Shown here one piece after another: positions 1 to 8,543 of a stretch of 64,000 nt of DNA (its first letter is position 1; every line of letters starts with the position of its first letter). The notes beneath the pieces were generated by a model. That model searched no databases and was not told the DNA's origin. It worked only from the letters and a program-made list of their open reading frames with translations. The translations under genes were made by a program, and so were the position numbers. This DNA comes from Sphingomonas taxi (GTDB taxonomy: Bacteria > Pseudomonadota > Alphaproteobacteria > Sphingomonadales > Sphingomonadaceae): assembly GCA_003240625.1 (NCBI GenBank), contig QFMX01000009.1:1-64000 (forward strand), in the 5' to 3' direction.

Positions 1-303
1 GCCATCCATGCCAGCCTCCTGCACCGGCACGCACCTGAATCAGAAAACCGCAGCGACGGGAATCCCCTTATGATTCAGCACGGTGAGAAACCGCTCTAGG
101 GTACGTCGACCGCGATAGGTCAAACTAACTCCGTGGCCACGTCCAACCCCCATGGAACCATGCCGACACCAAGCTGGTCACGCTGCTGCACGAGCTAAGG
201 CCTGAATAAAGTGCCGGGTGCGGACCTAATTTGGCGTGGGGTTACCCGGCGGAACCCCTGCCACCGACCGTCCGTTTCCGAGGCTGCATCAAAGGACATT
301 CCC
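1..303. other. Left-edge region, no supported gene
   Basis: I see no convincing gene here. The minus strand has a short open frame (ATG at 153, stop at 40, 37 codons) whose C-terminal part reads protein-like (RRTLERFLTVLNHKG), so it may be a gene remnant. The plus strand ends an open frame at about 209 reading TKLVTLLHELRPE, also possibly a remnant. Neither can be assigned to a family. Confidence 0.3.
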
Positions 304-636
304 ATGCCCAATTTCGACCACCGCCATCCCCACCAGCCCAGCCCGAAGCCGAAGCCCAAGACGTTCGGCCGCAACGCGCTCTCGATCGGCGCTGCGGCGA
401 TAGGGCTGGGCGGGGCGTTGCTCGCGGTCTTTTTGCGCTCCAAGAAGAACCCCGCCGAGCATGCCGCGCCCGATCTCGCGCTCGACAAACCCCGCCCCGG
501 TGCCGACGATCGCGCACCCGAGGCCTTCCGCCCCGATCCCACCGCCGTCCCCACCAAGGCCGAGCGCGAGTCGCTCCGCCCCGCCACCGGCCCGGCGCCC
601 TCGCTCGCCGCGGATCGCGGTTCGACGCTCGGCTGA
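304..636 (+). CDS. Small single-pass membrane protein, unknown function
   Basis: A 110-residue protein that I do not recognise. It has a Pro/Lys/His-rich N-terminus (residues 5-20), one hydrophobic segment at about 25-44 followed by RSKK, and a disordered Pro/Asp/Arg-rich tail. The positive charge after the helix suggests an anchored protein. I chose the ATG at 304 because AAAGGA lies just upstream. The frame stays open upstream to 211, but that part has no ribosome site and unlikely composition. It stands alone, followed by a dispersed palindromic repeat. Confidence 0.6.
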   Translation: MPNFDHRHPHQPSPKPKPKTFGRNALSIGAAAIGLGGALLAVFLRSKKNPAEHAAPDLALDKPRPGADDRAPEAFRPDPTAVPTKAERESLRPATGPAPSLAADRGSTLG

Positions 637-647
637 CGGGCCTTCCT

Positions 648-772
648 GATCCTCCCCCGCAAGGGGGAGGTGGCTGGCACTTGCCAGACGGAGGGGGAGG
701 CAAGGACAACGCAGGTTCCGTGTCCTCCCCCTCCGTCACCTTCGGTGCCACCTCCCCCTGGCGGGGGAGGAT
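648..772. repeat. Dispersed palindromic repeat R1, copy A
   Basis: A 125-bp element with two inverted arms (CCTCCCCCGC...GGGGGAGG on the left, CCTCCCCC...GCGGGGGAGGAT on the right) around a ~24-bp spacer ending GTTCCGTGT. The same unit recurs at 15959, 23629, 31551 and 38565, with a truncated copy at 41169. Its two halves flank the nuclease gene at 60561-60935. Confidence 0.9.
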
Positions 773-811
773 AAGACAATCCCTCGGTCGGTGCCGGTTC
801 TCTAACGCCGC

Positions 812-909
812 CCCGTCACCCCGGACTGGTTCCGGGGTCCAAGGTTCCTCACACCCGATAGCGGCGGTCACGCGGAACGGTGGATACCGGAACAAGCCCG
901 GTATGACGG
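812..909. repeat. Dispersed palindromic repeat R3, copy A
   Basis: A ~98-bp unit starting CGTCACCCCGGACTGG and ending with a GGAACAAGCCCGGTATGAC arm. The ends form inverted Pro-rich-looking GC palindromes. A second copy is at 5225-5321. Confidence 0.75.
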
Positions 910-1012
910 GGGGGGCGCCTGCGGGCGCGCCCGCGCCACGCCCTCTGCCAAGCGCCGTGGCATGCCTTCGCTCCACACCCCGCTGCTGAGCCAGCCGTCA
1001 TCCCTTCCACGC

Positions 1013-1094
1013 CGTCATCCTGACGAAAGTCAGGATCCAGAGCCTCGAACGATACATCTGATACCCCTGGATCCTGACTTTCGTCGGGATGACG
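1013..1094. repeat. Dispersed palindromic repeat R2, copy A
   Basis: An ~82-bp inverted repeat. One arm reads GTCATCCTGACGAAAGTCAG and the other is its near complement ending AGGATGACGG-like, around a variable middle. Six more copies lie at 18842, 25828, 26648, 29419, 46011 and 50683. Confidence 0.9.
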
Positions 1095-1160
1095 GGATGG
1101 TAACGAGCGGCCGAGACCGCTGTCCTGCACATTTCGATCTGGCATACCCGATCGGTCCTG

Positions 1161-1660
1161 TTGTCAGGTGAGGATCGATCATGGCGAAGGCACGCTATTC
1201 GGCCGCCCCGCAGCCACGTCGCGCGGACACCGTTGCGCCTCGCTACGAAGCTCCAATCCCCCCACACCTCCCGCGACTCCGACCGCTACGTCCTCGCAGA
1301 ACAAGCGCATGTCGACGCCGCCGCATCCCGGTCGCGCCCGAGGTCGCCGCCTACCGCGACCGTAGACAGCACTCGCCAGGACCCTGCGCAGATGACCGCC
1401 CTTCCGACGGGCTCCACGCGAGGGCCGATGCTCGGCCCTGCGCGAGAGCCCAAGGGCGGGCACGCTCCCACATCACCCCGCCGACCTCGCGCAACAGCCG
1501 AGCGCGAACCCGAACCCCAACCCGCGCCCAAGCCCGATCCGCAACGGACAGGCGACGCCGATCCCGCTCAGTCGCAGCGCGCGGACGATCTGCCGCAGCG
1601 GCTCGCGGGGCCTGCACCCAATTCCCGGATCGGGCGTTCTCCCGCCGTCACTCTAATCGA
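1161..1660 (+). other. Unassigned stretch, possibly a degraded small gene
   Basis: A plausible start at 1181 (ATG GCG AAG GCA CGC) opens a 164-codon frame. The strong third-position G/C signal moves between frames along the stretch: near 1490-1655 a different frame, ending at a TAA near 1652, has the most coding-like codon use. None of the translations, all rich in Arg/Pro/Ala, resembles a family I know. It could be a frame-shifted relic or non-coding GC-rich DNA. Confidence 0.2.
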
Positions 1661-1671
1661 CGGAGACCCCC

Positions 1672-2103
1672 ATGAGCATCTTCAGCAAGATCAAGTCCGC
1701 TATCTTTGGTGAGAAGGGCCCGCTCGGCAGCGGTCATTTCGGCACGCCCAAGGCGGCTCCGGCTCCCGCCCCCGCACCGCAGACCACCGCCGCCCAACCG
1801 ACGCCGACGCCCGCCGCGCCGACTCCACAGGTCGCACCCGCCCAGGCGGTCGACGTCGAGGCCGTCCTCTCGGGTATCGCTACGAAGAAGGGTTCCGACC
1901 TCAACTGGCGTACCTCGATCGTCGATCTCATGAAGCTACTCGATCTCGATTCGAGTCTCGACAACCGCAAGGAACTCGCCACCGAGCTCGGCTATACCGG
2001 TGCGAAGGACGGCAGCGCCGAGATGAACATGTGGCTGATCAAAGCCGTGATGCGCGAGCTGGAAAAGAACGGCGGCACGGTGCCCGCCAACCTCAAGGAC
2101 TAA
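1672..2103 (+). CDS. DUF3597 domain protein
   Basis: A 143-residue protein. The N-terminal ~20 residues (MSIFSKIKSAIFG) are followed by a Pro/Ala-rich linker (28-58), then a helical DUF3597-type domain (about 60-143) with the family's DLNWRTSIVDLMKLLDLDSSLDNRKEL stretch split over residues 76-101 and a conserved NMWLIKAVMREL segment at 119-130. The family is common in Proteobacteria and its function is unknown. GGAGACCCC precedes the ATG. A GC-rich hairpin follows the stop. Confidence 0.85.
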   Translation: MSIFSKIKSAIFGEKGPLGSGHFGTPKAAPAPAPAPQTTAAQPTPTPAAPTPQVAPAQAVDVEAVLSGIATKKGSDLNWRTSIVDLMKLLDLDSSLDNRKELATELGYTGAKDGSAEMNMWLIKAVMRELEKNGGTVPANLKD

Positions 2104-2111
2104 GGCCATCT

Positions 2112-2139
2112 CGGCGCCGGCAACCAAATGCCGGCGCCG
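2112..2139 (+). terminator. Hairpin after the DUF3597 gene
   Basis: The arms CGGCGCCGGCA and TGCCGGCGCCG pair perfectly around ACCAAA. There is no strong T-run, so this may be a terminator or an mRNA 3'-end stabiliser. Confidence 0.5.
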
Positions 2140-2180
2140 CTCATTACGCCTTCAGTATCAACCTACTGAAAGGACACGAA

Positions 2181-2594
2181 ATGCGCGTTGCGATGCTGGG
2201 CCTGCTGGCCGCCTCTACCATGGTTGCCGGCTGCGTCGGCGACGGGGGCAGCCGCTACGGCGTCGACCCGCGCTATCGCTCCTACGACTATAATCGCCCG
2301 GATCCTGCCTATGGCAGCTACGACGCCGGCCGCTATTACCGCGACGACCGCCGTTATCGCGAGCGCCGCCTGTCGCGCAACGAGCGTATCTATCGCGGTA
2401 ACGACGGTCGCTATTACTGCCGCCGCAACGACGGCACCACCGGACTCCTCGTCGGCGGAGTCGCGGGCGGCGTGCTCGGCAACGTCATCGCGCCGGGCGG
2501 TTCGGGCCTGCTCGGCACCGTCCTTGGTGCGGCCGGCGGTGCGCTTGCCGGGCGAGCGGTCGATCGTTCCAGCAACGACACGCGCTGCCGCTAA
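2181..2594 (+). CDS. Glycine-zipper lipoprotein
   Basis: A 137-residue predicted outer-membrane lipoprotein. The signal peptide ends in a lipobox (VAGC, Cys18). The mature part opens with a Tyr/Arg/Asp-rich stretch (about 25-85) and ends with a glycine-zipper 2TM-like segment (88-125, LLVGGVAGGVLG ... LGAAGGALAG) that resembles the membrane-inserting region of SlyB/17-kDa-antigen-type proteins. AAAGGACACGAA gives a good ribosome site for the ATG at 2181. It is a single gene with a terminator behind it. Role inferred: envelope integrity. Confidence 0.75.
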   Translation: MRVAMLGLLAASTMVAGCVGDGGSRYGVDPRYRSYDYNRPDPAYGSYDAGRYYRDDRRYRERRLSRNERIYRGNDGRYYCRRNDGTTGLLVGGVAGGVLGNVIAPGGSGLLGTVLGAAGGALAGRAVDRSSNDTRCR

Positions 2595-2600
2595 ATTGCT

Positions 2601-2634
2601 CGACCGGCGCCGAAATATCGGTGCCGGTCGTTTC
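2601..2634 (+). terminator. Rho-independent terminator of the lipoprotein gene
   Basis: A 13-bp stem (CGACCGGCGCCGA with one G-U pair) and loop AATA, followed by TTT. It begins 6 nt after the stop codon. Confidence 0.65.
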
Positions 2635-2743
2635 AAATTATGGATGTCTCGGTCGGCTCGCGCAAAAATATTATGTGCGGTAATCGACGCAGTTCTTGAC
2701 CCATTTTACCGGCAAGATTTGCAATTACGGCGGTCTTGGCCCA

Positions 2744-2749
2744 TATAGT
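2744..2749 (+). promoter_or_regulatory. Possible -10 box of the cold-shock gene
   Basis: TATAGT in CCATATAGTGCTC, with TTGCAA about 19 nt upstream. If this is the -10 box, the mRNA would carry a 5' leader of about 115 nt, as expected for cspA-type genes whose leaders act as thermosensors. This is a motif match only. Confidence 0.3.
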
Positions 2750-2872
2750 GCTCAGCTACAGTCGCATATCGACGGTTCTTGGCGCTTTGCGGCACCTTTC
2801 TCCTTCTTTCCCTGCTCCGCGGCACGGGTCGCCCGAACGTCGGGTTACTCTCTACTAAGAAGGAGCCACCTC

Positions 2873-3085
2873 ATGGCTATCACCGGAACCGTCAAGTTTT
2901 TCAACGCCGACAAGGGCTATGGCTTCATCGCGCCGGATGGCGGCGGCAATGATGCCTTCGTGCACATCACCGCAGTCGAGCGCGCCGGCATGCCGACGCT
3001 GAACCAGAATCAGCGCGTCACCTACGAGCTCGAGCCCGACAAGCGCGGCAAGCAGTCGGCCGTGAACCTCCAGCCAGCCGATTGA
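2873..3085 (+). CDS. Cold-shock protein (CspA family)
   Basis: A 70-residue, single cold-shock domain protein that binds single-stranded RNA/DNA and melts mRNA structure. Both RNA-binding motifs are visible: KGYGFI (14-19, RNP1) and DAFVHI (27-32, RNP2). The length is normal for the family. AAGGAG is well spaced before the ATG at 2873. The ~240 bases upstream have no gene and probably hold the promoter and a long leader. Confidence 0.95.
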   Translation: MAITGTVKFFNADKGYGFIAPDGGGNDAFVHITAVERAGMPTLNQNQRVTYELEPDKRGKQSAVNLQPAD

Positions 3086-3189
3086 TCTCGCTGGCGGATT
3101 TCGGTCCGCCGCCTGATCTCGGTTGCGGTGCGGCGGTCTTCGGATCGCCGCACCAACTCTATCTAATTCTCTCGCAGGAGCGCACCAGC

Positions 3190-3420
3190 ATGGCCGATAA
3201 TCCAGAATTTTACCGGGCCCGCGCTGATGAAGAGCGTCGCAACGGCGATGCTGCGCAACTCGACAATGTTCGTGATCGTTGCCGCCGCGCCGAAAAGGCC
3301 TGGGACGACATGGCCTCGCGCGCAGAACGCACCCAGATCCTCCGCGCCGCGCGCGAAGCCGCCCCCCCCGGTGGCGAACGCATGATGATCGGCACCCCCT
3401 CGATGGTCCCCGCCGAATAG
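3190..3420 (+). CDS. Small charged protein, unknown function
   Basis: A 76-residue, Arg/Glu/Asp-rich and probably mostly helical protein (FYRARADEERRNGDAAQL ... WDDMASRAERTQ). It has no signal peptide or membrane segment. GCAGGAG precedes the ATG at 3190, and a strong terminator follows the stop. I recognise the style of small conserved sphingomonad proteins but no characterised family. It lies in the same direction, 104 nt after the cold-shock gene. Confidence 0.65.
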   Translation: MADNPEFYRARADEERRNGDAAQLDNVRDRCRRAEKAWDDMASRAERTQILRAAREAAPPGGERMMIGTPSMVPAE

Positions 3421-3453
3421 GCGAACCGTCGACTACAGATCGCATTGAATGAA

Positions 3454-3484
3454 ACCCGAGTGCAGCGATGCGCTCGGGTTTTTT
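3454..3484 (+). terminator. Rho-independent terminator
   Basis: An 11-bp stem ACCCGAGTGCA/TGCGCTCGGGT with loop GCGA, followed by TTTTTT. Confidence 0.85.
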
Positions 3485-4043
3485 CTTGCGCGTCGATGCA
3501 TCGGGCTTCGGCCGAAGGTGAAGGGGTTCGCGCAGAGACGCAGAGAGCGCGGAGATTTCAGCCGAGCCGCCGGTGATCAATACCGACGCTTCGGCACTCT
3601 AAATCTTGCGAAGTTGCACGGCTTTAGCGCCGCGCTGCCACAAGGAGCGTGAGCAACTTTACGATTCTTGGTCATCCCCGCGGAGGCGGGGACCCATATC
3701 CTCAGATGTCCAAGACTGTTCGCCGAAGCCTGCCAACAGGGATCCCCGCCTGCGCGGGAAAGACGCTGAGATGTGCGGCGCTCTGTCGGTTGGAGCTGCT
3801 CTGCGCCTGGCTGAAGGTCCTGCACGCAGTCGAGTCATACTTGGTCGCAAGACCAAGTCCAAACTCGATCTGCTCATGCAAGTCAGGGAGGGGCCCACGA
3901 GCGCACCATCTCCGCGTTCTCTGCGTCTCCGCGCGCAAAAACTCTTCGCCCAGCCAGATTCAACCGGTGGTCGCGCCAGAGCAAGGGGTATTTTCCCCAC
4001 CGGAAGCGGCAGGGCGAGAAAGGTACAGGCCCGATGCCAGAAC
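3485..4043. other. Gene-free region with inverted repeats
   Basis: No coding sequence is supported. Two related inverted tracts are present: GCGCAGAGACGCAGAGAG near 3530, and its complement-like CTCTGCGTCTCCGCGCGC near 3918. Between them, 3670-3768 is a variant of the R4 repeat (ATCCCCGCGGAGGCGGGGAC ... TCCCCGCCTGCGCGGGAA). The region looks like a nest of repeat remnants. Confidence 0.6.
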
Positions 4044-5045
4044 CTATTTCAACGGCTTCCCCGAATCCTTCCACCGATCGAGGATCTGCGATTCCGGTGG
4101 CAGCATATCCGTCACGACCGGCACGGCTGGCTTGGCAGACACCGACTTAACCTCCGCAAGCACCACCGGCGCGACCGGCACCGGAACGGCGACCGCCGCT
4201 GCCCCAGCCGCAGCGATCATCTGCGGTGTCGGCGGCGCGACTGGGGGCAACGTCATATGCGGCCCCGGCACCGGCTCGCCGCCCGCATAGCGCTGATTGA
4301 ACGCGGCGGACGTGCCCCAATACCCCTTCCACCGATGGAAGAAATGCGCGCCGACCACGTCGGTCATCACCAGCGCCCGGTTCCACGCCGGCGTTACCGC
4401 ATAGGTGTGATAATGCGTCGCCAGCCCGACCGGCGCATAGACATAGCCCGCGAGCGCCATCCCCGCCGCTCGCGCCGCGCGCACCCACGCCGCCCGCGCC
4501 GGCATACGGGCGAGCGCACCGTCGCAGGCGAAGCTGAACTGGCAGCCGGCATGCTCCGATCCCTGATACACCACGCCGCACACCGTTCCCGGGAAGGCCG
4601 GGTGGCGCGCGCGATTGAGGATGACCTGCGCCACCGCCTGTTGGCCGGCGTCGGACTCGGATGCGGCCTCGTAATAGATCGCGGCGGTGAGGCATTGCAG
4701 CGCACGGTCACGGTCGAGCGCCGACGCGCCCGCCATCGAGAACGGCCGTGCGGGCACGACGCCCGCATCCAGCACCGCGCCCGCGGGGATCGGCAGATCC
4801 GGCAGGTCGATCGTCCCCGTCACGCCAGCCGCTGGCGCCGCGGTTTCCTGATCGACAGACGACATCGGGCTCGACACTCCGCGCGTATCCGCCGCCACCA
4901 TCGCCCGATCACGCGCGGCGTTGCGCGCGGAAATGCCCCGGAGAGCGGCGTGCGCGGAGATGCCGGCGCCGATCACCAGCACCGTGGCGACCATCGCCAA
5001 CCAGATGCGGCGCATCAGCCGAACCGTCTGCACCCGAACGCGCAC
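4044..5045 (-). CDS. SleB-type cell-wall hydrolase
   Basis: A 333-residue protein. A hydrophobic N-terminal segment (12-33) anchors or exports it, a low-complexity linker follows (40-105), then a Hydrolase_2/SleB-like domain (about 113-235). Visible family signatures are CLTAAIYYEAASES with the likely catalytic Glu126, GQQAVAQVILNR, GCQFSFACDG and THYHTYAVTPAW. The family cleaves peptidoglycan glycan strands (lytic transglycosylase type). The C-terminal 80 residues are Pro/Ala/Val-rich. Single minus-strand gene. Periplasmic cell-wall remodelling is inferred. Confidence 0.85.
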   Translation of the reverse strand: MRVRVQTVRLMRRIWLAMVATVLVIGAGISAHAALRGISARNAARDRAMVAADTRGVSSPMSSVDQETAAPAAGVTGTIDLPDLPIPAGAVLDAGVVPARPFSMAGASALDRDRALQCLTAAIYYEAASESDAGQQAVAQVILNRARHPAFPGTVCGVVYQGSEHAGCQFSFACDGALARMPARAAWVRAARAAGMALAGYVYAPVGLATHYHTYAVTPAWNRALVMTDVVGAHFFHRWKGYWGTSAAFNQRYAGGEPVPGPHMTLPPVAPPTPQMIAAAGAAAVAVPVPVAPVVLAEVKSVSAKPAVPVVTDMLPPESQILDRWKDSGKPLK

Positions 5046-5505
5046 GCTATGACCTCATAATGCCGTAATGAGCGGGATGCTCACACACTTGAACAATGCC
5101 TATCGAATAGCCGATTTCCACGGGCCGATCCCGTCCGAATTTCGGCCGTCCCACCGCGGGACGGAACAGTATTCGGCTAGGACCGATCGACCTTCAGCTT
5201 AAACGCCAAATCAATCCTTTTCTCCGTCATGCCGGACTGGTTCCGGCATCCACGGTGCCGCAAGATCGACGGAATTGGGCTTGGGGAACCGTGGACCCCG
5301 GAACGAGTCCGGGGTGACGGAGCGGTTGTTGCATTCCCTCGTACCAAAACATCGAACGTCTATTGCCCTGGCTCGCGGTATGCGTGGCTCTACAGGGGAA
5401 GGACGAGAATTTCACATATCTTTCCTCGCCGTTACCACCGGCACGTCCTATCCTTCCGGATCACGATCGCCCGGCTGGTTCGCAGAACGGCTTAGCAGCA
5501 ATGGC
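5046..5505. other. Intergenic region with an R3 repeat
   Basis: No gene is supported. 5225-5321 is the second R3 palindromic repeat (TCATGCCGGACTGG ... GGAACGAGTCCGGGGTGAC). The stretch 5046-5220 should contain the promoter of the upstream-facing cell-wall hydrolase; I could not single out boxes. Confidence 0.5.
5225..5321. repeat. Dispersed palindromic repeat R3, copy B
   Basis: A ~97-bp unit matching copy A at 812-909 at both ends, with a different middle. Confidence 0.75.
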
Positions 5506-8337
5506 TTACCGTAAGGTTGCGGTATCCAGCTTCAGCGCAGCCTCGGGGATCATTTCCACGTTCGGATACGCCTTGCGCAGCGGTTCGATGAACTGCTTGG
5601 CATCACCGACCACGACGATGCTCGCTGCCTTCGGATCGAGCAACGCGACCGCCGCCGCCTGAACGGCCGTCGGATCGACCGCACCGACGGCACCCGTGTA
5701 GCGTTGCAACTCACCGAGCGGCACGCCGTTCTGGACATACGCGCCGAGGATCCCGGCAACCCCCGACGTCGTCTCGATCCCGCGCCCGAAATTACCGACC
5801 AGCACGGCCTTGCGCGTGTCAAGCTCGGCGGCGGGCACGGGCGCCGACCCCAGCCGCGCCATCTCCGCGGCGATCAGCGTCACGACCTCCGCCGCGGTCG
5901 GGTTCTTGGTCTGCGTCCGCGCGGCGACCGTCCCCTGTGTCTTGCCCGCATCCAGTCCGCTGCTCGCCCCATACGCAAGCCCGCGCTTGATCCGGATTTC
6001 CTGGTTCAGCCGCGACGAGAATCCGCCGCCGAGCACGGTATTGCCGACGGCCAGCGGGTAATAGCGCGCATCGTTCCGCGCGATCGCGGGCCGCGCAACG
6101 ACCACGCCCGCCTGACCCGCCTCGGGCATGTCGACGACGATTACGCGAGGCTTGGGATACACGACCTCGGGCGCCTTCGCCGGCGCCGCGCCAGCCGATT
6201 GCCAGCGTCCGAACTGCGCCTCCGCCAACGCCTTCGCCCGCGCCACGGTGACGTCGCCGACCATGATCAGCGTAGCCTGGCCCGGCTGGAAACTCCGTGC
6301 ATAGGCCGCAGCGATATCGGGCCGGGTGATGGCCTTCAACGACAAGGGCGTCCCCCCGATCGGTGCACCATAAGGCGATCCGCCGAGCACCGCACGGTCC
6401 GCGACGAGCCCGGCGACCTGCGCGGGGTTCTTGAGCGCCAGCGTGACGGCATCGACCTGCTGCGTGCGCGCGCGCTCGATCTCCTCGGGGGCAAAGGCCG
6501 GGTTCACCGCCACGTCCGCCAGGATCGCCATCGCCGGCGCGAGCTGGTCCGACTTCACCGTCACGTCGACCGACGCGCCATCGCTGCCTGCCGCGCTGCC
6601 GATCGCGCCGCCAAGCCCCTCGATCGCCCGCGCGATCTGCGTTGCCGAGCGCGTCCTGGTCCCCTTGGTCAGCAGTTCCGCGGCCAAGCTGCTCACGCCG
6701 GCGCGGTTCGCCGGATCGGTCGCCGCACCGCCGGCGGTCACCAGATAGGCGGTGACGATCGGCAGGTCGTGCCGCTCCACCGTGACCAGCCGCATGCCGT
6801 TGGCGAGGCGCACCTCGACCGGCTGCGGGATTGTCGGCGATACCGGCGCGCTCGGCGCGGGCGGCTGCACGCGCTGGCCGTCGGGCGCAGGCGTCACGAT
6901 CTCGATATCCGCAGGCGCCTTCAGCTCCGCGACCTGGACGGTCGGCGCCACCGCGATCGTATCGGCAACGCCGGTCGCGGGCTTGTCGGCAATCGGCAGG
7001 TACCGGATCGTCGCCGACTGGTTCTCGCCCAGATATTTCCGCGCTACCCGCTGGATATCCGCCGCAGTCACCCGCGCGATCGCCGCGAGCTGCTTGTCCG
7101 CCGCCTGCGGATCGCCGTCGATCAGCACCGCGGCGGCCAGCGTGCTCGCCTTGCCCTCGGCGGTCTCGCGCGACTGGATCGACTGGGTGAGGATCTCGTT
7201 CTTGGCCTCGGCCAGTTCGGCGGCCGTCACCGGCGCATCGCGGAACCGGGTGATCTCGCGCTTCAACGCTGCCTCGCCCACCTCGGCCGTCTTGCCGCCC
7301 GCCATGATCGCATAGACCACCAGATTGCCGGTCGACTGCTTGGTATCGAGGAACGCCTCGGCCGATTGCGCGAGCTGATCGCGGTACACGACGTTCTCGT
7401 ACAGTCGCGAACTTTCGCCCGTCGCCAGCACCGCGTTCAACACGGTCAACGCCGCGCTATCCGCATCGCGGTCGGCAGGTACGTGATAGCTGACCAGCAC
7501 GGCCGGCAACGGCGTGTTCGGCTCGTACACGGTGCGCGTCACCGCCTTGGTCCGCGCCGGCTCGGCCACCGTCACGCGCGGAATCGCCGCCGCGGGCTTC
7601 TTGATCCTGGCGAAATACTGATCGACCCAGCCGTTCAACTGCGCGGGATCGAAATTCCCCGACACCACCAGGATGGCATTGTCCGGACGGTAATAGGTCG
7701 CGTGGAAGGCGCGAACGTCGTCGATCCCGGCCGCTTCCAGATTTTCCAGGCTGCCGATCGTCCCGCGCGCATAAGGATGTGCGGAATAGGCGAGCGCCGG
7801 ATAATATAGCGAGAACAGCTTGCCGTACGGCCTTGCGAGCGTGCTTTGGCGGAGTTCCTCCTTCACCACGTCGCGCTCGGACCCGAAGCTCTTGGGCTCG
7901 ACGACCAAGCTCGCCATCCGGTCGGCTTCCGCGAACAGCAGCCGCTGAAGGTGGTTGGCGGGGACCACCTCGTAATAATTGGTGTAGTCGTCGTTGGTCG
8001 ACGCGTTGTTATAGCCGCCGACGTCCTCGGTCAGCCGGTCCATCTGCTCCGACACGAGGTTGCGCGTCGATTTGAACATGAGATGTTCGAACATGTGCGC
8101 GAACCCGGACTTGCCCTTCGGGTCGTCCTTCGAGCCGACATCGTACCAGACCTGCACCGACACGTTCGGCGTGCCGGTATCGCGGATCGCATAGACGCGC
8201 AGGCCATTGGGCAGCGTGCGCTCGGTATAGGCGATCGGCTTGACCGACACTTGCGTCGGGGCCGATGCGGTCTGCGCCACCACCGCTACGGGAAGACATG
8301 CTGCGGTCAGCAGCAGAGCGGAGCGGAGGAGGCGCAT
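5506..8337 (-). CDS. M16 family zinc peptidase, two-domain secreted form
   Basis: A 943-residue periplasmic or envelope M16 (pitrilysin/insulinase-like) peptidase with a signal peptide (about 1-25). The first M16 unit carries the inverted zinc motif HMFEH (81-85) and the third ligand in ERDVVKEE (Glu161, 76 residues on, the family spacing). The second unit (about 500-940) lacks an HxxEH motif, as usual for the non-catalytic half. I chose the ATG at 8337 because it starts a signal peptide; the frame stays open upstream but runs through the small membrane-protein gene. It is the last gene of the tgt cluster, 8 nt after the preceding stop. Confidence 0.92.
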   Translation of the reverse strand: MRLLRSALLLTAACLPVAVVAQTASAPTQVSVKPIAYTERTLPNGLRVYAIRDTGTPNVSVQVWYDVGSKDDPKGKSGFAHMFEHLMFKSTRNLVSEQMDRLTEDVGGYNNASTNDDYTNYYEVVPANHLQRLLFAEADRMASLVVEPKSFGSERDVVKEELRQSTLARPYGKLFSLYYPALAYSAHPYARGTIGSLENLEAAGIDDVRAFHATYYRPDNAILVVSGNFDPAQLNGWVDQYFARIKKPAAAIPRVTVAEPARTKAVTRTVYEPNTPLPAVLVSYHVPADRDADSAALTVLNAVLATGESSRLYENVVYRDQLAQSAEAFLDTKQSTGNLVVYAIMAGGKTAEVGEAALKREITRFRDAPVTAAELAEAKNEILTQSIQSRETAEGKASTLAAAVLIDGDPQAADKQLAAIARVTAADIQRVARKYLGENQSATIRYLPIADKPATGVADTIAVAPTVQVAELKAPADIEIVTPAPDGQRVQPPAPSAPVSPTIPQPVEVRLANGMRLVTVERHDLPIVTAYLVTAGGAATDPANRAGVSSLAAELLTKGTRTRSATQIARAIEGLGGAIGSAAGSDGASVDVTVKSDQLAPAMAILADVAVNPAFAPEEIERARTQQVDAVTLALKNPAQVAGLVADRAVLGGSPYGAPIGGTPLSLKAITRPDIAAAYARSFQPGQATLIMVGDVTVARAKALAEAQFGRWQSAGAAPAKAPEVVYPKPRVIVVDMPEAGQAGVVVARPAIARNDARYYPLAVGNTVLGGGFSSRLNQEIRIKRGLAYGASSGLDAGKTQGTVAARTQTKNPTAAEVVTLIAAEMARLGSAPVPAAELDTRKAVLVGNFGRGIETTSGVAGILGAYVQNGVPLGELQRYTGAVGAVDPTAVQAAAVALLDPKAASIVVVGDAKQFIEPLRKAYPNVEMIPEAALKLDTATLR

Positions 8338-8345
8338 GTGGGTCC

Positions 8346-8543
8346 TTACTTGTTGCGGTTCGCGAACAGCACCGCGCCCGCGATTGCCGCCGAGCCGATG
8401 CCGACGCCAAGACCGATCTTCGCGAGCGGCCAGCTCTTGGCCTTCTCGGCGGCGTTGTGCGCGGCGGCTTCGGCCTGCAGCTTGGCCTCCTTCGCGGCGG
8501 CGAGGATCTCGTTCGGGGTATCGCTGTCGATCTTGATGGTCAC
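8346..8543 (-). CDS. Small membrane protein
   Basis: A 65-residue protein: a helical, Ala/Glu/Lys-rich N-terminal half (10-38) and one membrane segment (about 43-60) ending ANRNK. Its ATG overlaps the tgt stop codon (ATGA at 8540-8543), so translation is probably coupled to tgt. The M16 gene follows 8 nt later. No family is recognised. Its layout resembles small DUF883/YqjD-like anchored helices, but that is a shape comparison only. Confidence 0.7.
   Translation of the reverse strand: MTIKIDSDTPNEILAAAKEAKLQAEAAAHNAAEKAKSWPLAKIGLGVGIGSAAIAGAVLFANRNK

Noticed and set aside
1..210. Possible insertion-sequence end or transposase tail
   Set aside because: Short open ends on both strands read protein-like, but no terminal inverted repeat, target duplication or transposase motif can be shown.
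3449..3652. 67-codon frame after the terminator
   Set aside because: It starts inside the terminator hairpin and runs through repeat DNA.
5704..7809. A 701-codon plus-strand open frame
   Set aside because: Antisense to the M16 peptidase with its intact zinc motif; low stop frequency is caused by high GC.
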